Notes under the pieces: generated by a model | The model's input: only the letters and a program-made list of their open reading frames with translations | Told to the model about the DNA's origin: nothing | Databases searched by the model: none | DNA from: Platanthera guangdongensis | Lineage: Eukaryota; Streptophyta; Magnoliopsida; Asparagales; Orchidaceae | DNA: 64,000 nucleotides | Assembly (NCBI GenBank): GCA_039583875.1 | Contig: CM077163.1 | Span: forward strand, 227,718,646 to 227,782,645 | Direction of reading: 5' to 3' | Made by a program: the position numbers and the translations under genes | Shown: one piece after another, positions 57,122 to 64,000 of the stretch | How the letters are laid out: each line of letters opens with the position of its first letter | Position numbering within the stretch: the stretch's first letter is position 1

Positions 57122-57945
57122 TGTTGAAACCGGAATCCGGCCTCTTGTGGAGTTCTGCCCTTGGGGAAGGGGTGGTCTCGCGCCTACTTCGCTCCTGCAA
57201 GAAAAACAACGGAAGAGACAAGAAAGAACAGACCCAAGGGCTCGGCAGGGAGGTCCCACCACAAACCCGGAAGATCTCTGAGCGCTTCCCCTCCTTAGCC
57301 AAGAGCCGAGCTAAGGTACCCTCAGAGAACACTTGAAGATGAAAATAAGGAGGCAATGAAAAGCGTCCCCTCTGAGGTACCCCTTGGGTCTTATTTATAG
57401 ATTTTCAGAGTCTGACCTGCCATTAACCAAAAGAACTGACCTGGAAGTACCAAAAGGCCCCTGGTTGGGCCTGCCAACAACCAAACTCCGCTGTTCTGGA
57501 TAGCTATGTGCAGTCCAGCCTGGTCTGCCAACAGCCGAACTCCGCTGTTCTGCATAGCTATTCGCACCCATGGGGAGTCAGCTCGCCTCCGATTCCGTCC
57601 GTGGGAGGCGGGCGCGACCCGGCTCTGGGGCTCACCTACCATCATTGGGCGAGTGCGAGCCGATATGGGCGAGCTGCCAGCCTTTTGCCGGGCGGATCGG
57701 CGGTCAGGTCGCATGCGGGGGGGGGGGGGGGGGGGGGTCAGCCGGCGGGTCGCCATCCTTGGGTCCAGCTCGCTCGCGGGTTGCCAGCCCGCTCGCCGCG
57801 GGTTGCCAGCCCGCTCGCCTGTGGTGGGCGGGAGCGGGTCAGGCCTTCTGCAGCATAGCCCGTCTCGCCGCCCGGGTGCGGGTCGCGGGTCCAGGTCCAC
57901 TCATCCTTCCTGGCGGGACCCGCTCGCCGGACACGGGGTTGTACA
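57122..57945 (-). mobile_element. Solo LTR 2 of the TGTACAAC family, TSD TGCAT, nested in the Helitron
   Basis: Starts TGTTGAAACCGG and ends GGTTGTACA on the plus strand, flanked by TGCAT (57117-57121 and 57946-57950), perfect. The minus strand carries CTATAAATAAGACCC (about 57395). It holds a 21-G run (57717-57737) and CTCGCGGGTTGCCAGCCCG-type duplications. No internal domain. Confidence 0.92.
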
Positions 57946-57950
57946 TGCAT

Positions 57951-58293
57951 GACAACTCTTTTTTTTCTGAGGCAGCCCATAGGCTCATGCGCACTCAAAC
58001 CATTGGTACAAGCAACCGAATGCTGTGTGCATACGCACCCCACAGCATCACCAGCATTCAAATCCTATATACAATCACGCGCATATCATGTGCATGCATG
58101 CTGCGCTGAGTGGCAGCAATTTGCTTTTGTTGCACCGAGACTTTTACCTGTGCTGAATCGCATGACAACTATTTGTGCTCTGACACCACCCATAGCACCA
58201 TGCACAATCAGAGCGTTGTCGCAAGCACGTGAATACCGTGTACAGGCGGGCAAAGCCCGCCTGATGCTGCCGAAGGCAGCCCGAGAGCATCGA
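57951..58293. other. Helitron subterminal region
   Basis: Contains a diverged ~210-bp duplication (GCATGACAACT at 57948 and 58160; CCCATAG..CATGC.CA.TCA at 57976 and 58190) and a hairpin GGCGGGCAAAGCCCGCC (about 58246) just before the terminal hairpin. No gene. Confidence 0.55.
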
Positions 58294-58323
58294 GCACGGG
58301 CGTAGCCCGTGCGAAGATGCTCG
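58294..58323 (+). other. Helitron 3' terminal hairpin and CTCG end
   Basis: Perfect 8-bp stem GCACGGGC/GCCCGTGC with GTA loop, seven bases GAAGATG, then CTCG and a host T. The layout is identical to 12808-12837 in the non-autonomous copy B, where the end is CTAG. Confidence 0.88.
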
Positions 58324-59023
58324 TATATATATATGTGCCTCTGCCGCTGCCAGCTACTTATTTATCGCATTTCAGTAATTCAGTAATTCAGTAATTTTTT
58401 ATCATTAATTTGTGCATTTCAGTAATTCAGTCCAAAGAAACTTCTTAATTAGTTTAGGGCCTTTTATATTTTCGTAATAATCAGCATCATTACACTACTA
58501 CTTTAAAAGGATAATAAATTATGCTTAGAAATTAGAATAGTGTAGCATTTTTAAGAGGAGCAGATAATCATTAAATTGAAAGGAAATTTTAGTTGTCTTT
58601 TCTTGATGGTAGACCATTAATTTGTGCTTTCAGATTGTTCAAAATGAAGTAGTGAAGCGCAGTTGAGGGTTCAATTTAAAGTTGATCGGAGGGAGATCGA
58701 TGATGAGGTGGGGGAGGCCAGTCTGAAGGTGAAGTTCAGCACTGCCGCAGTGCCGTTTGCATTGTTTGAGAGGATGAAGAAGACTGGAAATGAATTGAAA
58801 GAAAGGGATAGATGAAATGCCTTAGTTTGGGTCCTGAGGTCGATACTCGGAGAGACAGAGGGTGCAACCAATCCGCACGGAGGCCAGGAGGCCGCCCTCC
58901 ACACGGCGATGGAGGGCTGGGCAGCCAAGAAGCCGCCCCATCCAGCCAGCCGGAGGGTCGGGCGGTCCTGGGCCCATCCAGCTCGGGGGGATTAGACCGG
59001 GGCGGTTAAGCGTTATTCCTTAT
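58324..59023. other. Spacer between Helitron and MULE
   Basis: A short TA run directly after the Helitron, three TTTCAGTAATTCAG repeats (58375-58430), then sequence without recognisable genes. GC-rich around 58850-59000. Confidence 0.4.
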
Positions 59024-59292
59024 GGGCGCTGATATCTGCACCGCACTTTTGGCTATCCACACTCTCCTTTATTCACAAGCACTCTTTTGAGTTAATGGCT
59101 ATCCGCAAACAAATCGTTATTTGCAACGCATTATTTAACTCTAAAAAATGATTATTAAATATATTTCATTGACAAAATAAGACTAAAATTATATTCAAAA
59201 AATATATTACAGTCCAAACATCATATCCAAAATATATATATATCAAAGTCCAAAATTCATATTCAAAAAATATATTATAGTCCAAACATAGT

Positions 59293-60038
59293 TGTACAAC
59301 CCCGTGTCTGGCGAGTGAGGTCGCCAAGAACCACACCGGGCGGTCCATATCGTCCAAGCAACAGGCAAGCCCCTCAAAAGACTGAAGATTGTGGGCGAGC
59401 TCGGCAAGGAGATGCCGAACCCGAGCGCGGCATTCGTCGACCGCGAGCTCGGTATTCGCCGAGCTAGACCAGAATCGTCAAACTAAGGTCGACTGATGGC
59501 GACCAATGGATGGGCGAGCTCGCCGTCCCAGCTCGCGCCCTCGCAGAGGTGCTCGGCAACAACAGGCGAGCAGGATCTGCCGAGGTGGCCAGGCTCCCCA
59601 GCTCGCCCAAATATACGAGGCACTTTTTACTATTTTGCCCCCGTTGGTCTGTCCATAGCCCTTCAAAACAGCGGAGTTTGGCTGTTGGCAGACCCAGACA
59701 AGGGTTTTCTGGTAACTTCAGGTCTGTTCAGTTTAGTTATTGGCAGTTCGTATTCTGAAAAACTATTAATAAGACTCAAGGGGTACCCCAGAAGGCTTGC
59801 TTCATGTGCTCTCCTGCTCCAGTTCTCAAGTGCTTTCTCAGAGTACCTTAGCTCGGCCTCTGGTTAAGGAGCGGAAGCGCTCTCAGATCTTCCGGGTGTG
59901 TGGTGGGTCCTCCCCGTCGAGCCCTTGGGTCGGTTCCACTTGTTCCTTTTGTTGTTTTGCTTGCAGGAGTGAAGTAGGCGCGCGACCACCCCTTCCCCGA
60001 GGGTGAACTCCACATGAGACCGATTTTCAGTTTCAACA
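59293..60038 (+). mobile_element. Solo LTR 3 of the TGTACAAC family, TSD ATAGT
   Basis: Starts TGTACAACCCCGTGTC and ends AGTTTCAACA, flanked by ATAGT (59288-59292 and 60039-60043), perfect. Shares CCCTTGG.., GAGCGGAAGCGCTCTCAGATCTTCCGGG and GGTAC..TCAGAG segments with solo LTR 2 in opposite orientation. It sits just inside the left end of the MULE. Confidence 0.92.
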
Positions 60039-60260
60039 ATAGTATTCAAAACTTTGTATAGAATGATGAATTAAATCTTCTCTTCACCTGTAACATTTAC
60101 ATAAATGAAAGAAAAGTTTTTAGATAAATATTTAATGAAAGTATATGTACATAAACAATGAACTTATCAAGCGTATCTTTTCATACTACATCGTCCAACT
60201 CCACTAACATTTTATGGATTGAGGAGGAGAAAGTGTAATACGCGATTTATAATATCTTTC

Positions 60261-62270
60261 TCAATCTTCCTCTATGGCCTCGTGATATCTCATCAATGTC
60301 GGAATAATATGTCGTATCAGAGAGCACTCTTTTAATGCCAATTCAATAAAATGATTATCTCTTATAAATCCATTGCAAAGAATTTTTTTTCTCCGGCACA
60401 GATGAATATAGTGGAATGAATGTTACATTTTGAAGTTCTAAAAGTTGAAGCAAAGCAATGTTGTAGCACGAGCTGATAACTAGGCTCATATCGGGCATTG
60501 TCATCCATTTGTCATATAGTGCTGAAGTTTCTATGCACTTAACTCTCTCTAACAACTATTCATATATATGGTGGCCAAAAATACGAGCATATAAAATGTT
60601 GTGATTTTCAAGCACCATCTGTACATCATTCCTCACTAGTTTTCAATCACCGTGTACATTCAATGCATGACTAATGACACGGTAACCACAGTGGTCATCT
60701 CCCAACATGTCAAATGCATCAATAATGTGTTCCGACCAATATGCTGTAAAATGGTGATGCATTTTATCAATAAATCTTGTGCACTTTGAGAAACCCAATT
60801 TCTTTGTTCTTTTTTTCTTAGTTTCCAACGGGTCGTTTTCAGAATACAAAGAACATGTAATTAGGTGCAAGGCTTGTGTTGAAATTTTCCATATCAATTC
60901 AAAATACAAAGAACCTATAAAATCATTACTAATTTTAATGCAACTTTCACCAAATAATCCAATAGATACCTCTAGAGACTTTTTCAATAGGCTATGAGCT
61001 CCTTCAACCCGATTTGTGTTGGTATTCCCCAAATGCATGTACTTATCAATACAAGCTGAAATAAAATATTCTTTATATGGCTCTAGCCATATTGATGACA
61101 CATAATGAAGAATATCTAAATGTATTGCAGAAAATTGTGCAACAAGTTTATTATAGCATAGATGAAAATCACTAGTTGTAACTGCCTCAATCACCATTTG
61201 TCATTCAAACATAAAGTTTTCAAATTCCTTTTCATTGCTAAAACGTTTCTTGCAATGAGCCAAAATATTTCTATTTACATGAACTCTACATAGAATATTT
61301 TTTGAAAATGGGAAGATATTTACAATTGCATTCATGAAAGCAATTTCTCGATCTGTTATCATGGTTGTTGGCAAAGAATCGATTGCAAATAATGTCTTGA
61401 AACATTGCAAAGCCCTAACATAACTTGTTTGTGTTCCGTCGGACAAGAAAGCAAAACATGAAAAGAATGTTTTTGTTGTCGAAGTCATTCCAACAATACA
61501 AAGTAGGGGCATCCGATATCTATTTGTTTTGTCGGTGCAATCAAGTTCAAAAACTGTTAGAAATATATTTGTTAATTTAACTGCAAAGGGATGTGCAAAA
61601 AATAGACTTTTCAGCTTTTGATTACTTTCATCCACTGTGTTGTAACTGCAAATATATTCTGTCTTGTCTATCAATTTGTACAAAAGCTGTATCGGAGAAA
61701 GACCATCTAATTCCTTTTTTGTAACTTTGCTCGTGCATTGTAGATTGTTCTTATAACTGAAGTATTTGCATTGTTCTTATTTTTCACTGCCGATAGGATC
61801 TTTTGCGGTTTCACACCGGCATTGCATATTTGACTAACAAGATTTTCCTCCTCTGCATCTAATCCCCCCATATAAGCATGTGCTTCCAGGTGAACAATGT
61901 CATGATTGTGCACGCCACATAGAACCAATACTCTGCATTCCTCTACATTTGAAACCTTTACTCTTTTGAGAGAAAATAAACAACCACATTTCTTGGTTGA
62001 AGTTTTACGAACACCCTTTTTCACCCAAATTTTCTTGTTTTGATTCTCTTGGTAGTAACCACCTCTATCACATGCTAGTATTACGCGTGGGGTGAGACGA
62101 CCAACAATTCTATTAGAACTCTTGATCGTGATTACATATCTAAGACTTCTACTAACACATCGATTCTACTCAATAAGCTCCTCTTTTGAACAAAAACTTG
62201 TGTCGGTTTGAAAATTCTTGGTCAAATCAATTTTAAACTTTTCATCAATTTCCTCGTATGATTTGTTTGA
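60261..62270 (-). pseudogene. MULE transposase: FAR1 DNA-binding, MULE core, OTU-like domain (broken)
   Basis: Minus strand from about 62270: FAR1-type DNA-binding region (CDRGGYY near 62065, KKCGCLFSLKR, CGVHNHDIVH), then the MULE catalytic core 61683-61201 (FELDCTDKTNRYRMPLLCIVGM, TMITDREIAFMNAI, LCRVHVNRNIL), a linker (TNRVEGAHSLLKK, about 61010), and an OTU-like cysteine-protease segment (GDDHCGYRVISHAL near 60680, WMTMPDMSLVISSCYN near 60500). The core would cut and join DNA; the role of OTU in MULEs is unknown. Damage: TAG near 62172, a shift in an A-run near 61703, TGA at 61201-61203, stops near 60642 and 60557, a shift near 60355. Confidence 0.88.
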
Positions 62271-62573
62271 ATCTAAATGAGGAAAAAAGAAATACAAGCA
62301 TTAAGGGCATACTCAAACTGATTGAAATACAATGTTTTTTGTGAGTACGTACATACCTATTATCACTAAAGATATAGACATTGACTCTTCGGAAGCAATT
62401 TGTCCAAAAAAATACCCTAATTGAAATACAATGTTTCATTCATTTTGTTACAAGAAGTGTAGGGAAAATGAAAATAAACTCTAAAAAAGCATCATGTTAA
62501 AGCTGTGATTTTCGGTTTGTTATTGGAGGTGCAGTGAAAAATGGAAAAATCATGGAGTGTGGATAAAGGAGGA

Positions 62574-63281
62574 TGTACAACCTTGGGCTCGCGGGAGGCC
62601 TTTCCAGCAGCGGGACAGAGGAGCTGGCGAGATGAAGTGAAGAAGCGAGGGGGACCTTTTGTCCACTCGCAGAGGGCGAGACGGGGTCTCGACACTGTAG
62701 GTGAGACATCCTCTAGGGCGCGGTCTGGCCCTAGCGGCGAGATGGCCCATGGAGCGAGAGGCCGACGAGATGAGCAGGCAGGATTGCCTCGCCCGCCTGT
62801 CTTTTTCCCCACTCGCCGCATAGGATGAAAGATGTTTTCACCTTTTTACCCCCAAGGGGGATTTTACTCTTCTGCTCCAGGTAATTTTACACTTCTACCC
62901 CTGGTGGTCTGCATGTAGCTCTTCAGGACAGCGGAGTTTGGTTGTTGACAGACCCAACCAAGAGTATTTTGGTAATTTCAGGTCGGTTCAGCATCGATAT
63001 TTGGAGATCAAACTCAGAGGCCTATAAATAGACCGACAAGGTGTTTGGAACAGGTTGTTGAACCTTTCCATATTCTTCCTCACAGACACCTAGCTCAGCA
63101 ATTGGCTAGGGAGGGGAAGGACTTCAGTTTCTTCCGGATAAGAGGTGAGACCTCCGAGCTGAGACTTCTCGGTCTGTTTCTAGGTCTGCGACTCTTGTCG
63201 GGAGGGTGGTTCAAGAGCAGTAGGTGCGGGCTGCAACCTCTGGTCCGAACTCTAGGTAGGACCGGGTAGCTGGTTCCAACA
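62574..63281 (+). mobile_element. Solo LTR 4 of the TGTACAAC family, TSD GAGGA
   Basis: Starts TGTACAACCTTGG and ends GGTTCCAACA, flanked by GAGGA (62569-62573 and 63282-63286), perfect. It has TATAAATAG at 63023-63031, which sets the orientation, and CAGCGGAGTTTGGTTGTTGACAGACCC shared with solo LTRs 2 and 3. It sits inside the right part of the MULE. Confidence 0.92.
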
Positions 63282-63286
63282 GAGGA

Positions 63287-63694
63287 GGCGGGCATCCTCC
63301 TCCTGCGGGTTGCAGTGAAGGTTACAAACAGGAGTTGCAGTGAGATTGAAGGAGAAGGCCGAGATCATACCTCAGAATGGATCGCCTTTATATTGGTCGC
63401 AGGCGAGATTGAAGAAGGAGATGAGCTCAATGGTCCTTGTCGCGGGCGAGATCGAAGAAGGGAATGAGCTTGACAGTCCTTCGGCGGCCCGGCGAACCGA
63501 AACCGCTTGCGGGTTGAAGAAATCCCTAGATGGGGAGGCGGCGCAGCGAACTGAAAATTCTTGATGGGGAGCGGGCACGAGAGAGATGAGGTGTGCGCGC
63601 GTTGAAGAAATCACATGCGTTTAAGGAAAAAAACCTAAAAAGGCGCGGATTTTGAGTGCGGTTATGCAAGGGAGCCGTGCTGATATCACTGCCC
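63287..63694. other. MULE right subterminal region
   Basis: GA-rich with repeated GCGAGATTGAAGAAGG(A/G)-type segments (63400-63470, two to three copies). Ends with the terminal inverted repeat. No gene. Confidence 0.5.
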
Positions 63695-64000
63695 ATCCTT
63701 ATTCGGACCATATTTATGCGACCTTATCATATTCAAATATAAATTTTTTCAAATGAATAATTTTTGTTATCTATCCTAATTCCTATATGGACATTACATA
63801 GAAATTAATTTTAATTTACTTTTCACAACGTTTTATTAGTCCGAATAATTTATATATCTCATAAATTAGAACACTAAACATAATCCAAGGTGGATAAATT
63901 AAAATATTTCCCTTTTAATTGTAACAAATCCGATTTGATTAATTGTGACAGGCTGTTACGCTGCCGTTGCAACCCACTTGCTGGGCAGCATTTATTGCCA
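63695..64000. other. Right flank
   Basis: AT-rich; nothing recognised. Confidence 0.35.

Larger units (their letters stand above)
44925..58323 (+). mobile_element. Autonomous-type Helitron, 13.4 kb (damaged)
   Basis: The 5' end is TCTATACTAATAGTATAAGC (44925) after an A; the 3' end is a perfect 8-bp stem with 3-nt loop (GCACGGGC-GTA-GCCCGTGC, 58294-58312), then GAAGATG and CTCG (58320-58323) followed by T. Insertion between A and T without duplication and the hairpin spacing are Helitron hallmarks; CTCG is a variant of the usual CTRR. Inside, all plus strand: a repeat-rich 5' region, a spliced RRM gene, a six-exon RepHel, and further coding exons. A solo LTR (57122-57945) is nested near the 3' end. 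Rolling-circle or peel-and-paste movement is the family mechanism. Confidence 0.9.
59024..63694 (-). mobile_element. Mutator-like element (MULE) with FAR1/OTU transposase
   Basis: The left end GGGCGCTGATATCTGCACCGCAC (59024) matches the complement of the right end, GGGCAGTGATATCAGCACGG (63694). The flanks contain TCCTTAT on both sides (left TTCCTTATG, right ATCCTTATT), an imperfect 9-bp duplication. The FAR1-type transposase lies between them. Two solo LTRs (59293-60038 and 62574-63281) are nested near the two ends; without them the element is about 3.2 kb. Confidence 0.78.

Noticed and set aside
57506..58109. ORFs of 116-179 residues in the GC-rich part of solo LTR 2
   Set aside because: Compositional; they cross a 21-G run and the LTR border.

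Overview
The window looks like transposon-dense intergenic DNA of a flowering plant. The evidence is the set of element families: chromodomain Ty3/Gypsy elements primed from initiator tRNA-Met, a Tat-like Gypsy remnant with an antisense ORF, a TTF/DUF4371-type hAT, a FAR1-type Mutator-like element with an OTU domain, and an intron-containing Helitron RepHel gene. I see no convincing host gene, rRNA gene or canonical tRNA gene. The species cannot be named from the sequence.

Layout. 0.2-0.5 kb: a foldback MITE. 1.30-4.75 kb: a full-length hAT (8-bp target duplication) with a broken transposase on the minus strand and a 325-bp trinucleotide run. 5.3-7.3 kb: a small palindromic MITE and a possible solo LTR. 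7.72-8.78 kb: a hAT-like non-autonomous element with a perfect 8-bp duplication and a nested 190-bp array. 9.2-12.9 kb: an 18-bp minisatellite, then two related non-autonomous Helitrons with GC-rich giant palindromes. 13.8-28.3 kb: a decayed Tat-like Gypsy (gag-protease on plus, tandem array, antisense ORF on minus) into which a 2.3-kb solo LTR and a complete 7.6-kb chromovirus have inserted. 28.6 and 36.8 kb: two small foldback elements made of head-to-head tRNA-like modules. 29.0-38.4 kb: a Tekay/Del-like chromovirus with a truncated 3' LTR. 38.4-39.5 kb: a further LTR. 39.7-41.8 kb: MITEs. 44.9-58.3 kb: a 13.4-kb Helitron with RepHel, a spliced RRM gene and a further spliced reading frame. 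59.0-63.7 kb: a MULE carrying two nested solo LTRs.

Four solo LTRs of one family (42.8, 57.1, 59.3 and 62.6 kb), each with a perfect 5-bp duplication, mark a recent burst that also hit the Helitron and the MULE.

How parts work together. The two non-autonomous Helitrons share a 3' terminus (8-bp hairpin, 3-nt loop, GAAGATGCT-G) with the autonomous one and are plausible clients of its enzyme. The autonomous copy is damaged: one in-frame stop separates helicase motifs V and VI, and there is an apparent frameshift near the N-terminus. Every retrotransposon pol, the hAT transposase and the MULE transposase are also interrupted, so none of these enzymes looks fully functional here. All boundaries were found by reading termini and flanking duplications by eye; family names rest on motif recognition, not on database searches.
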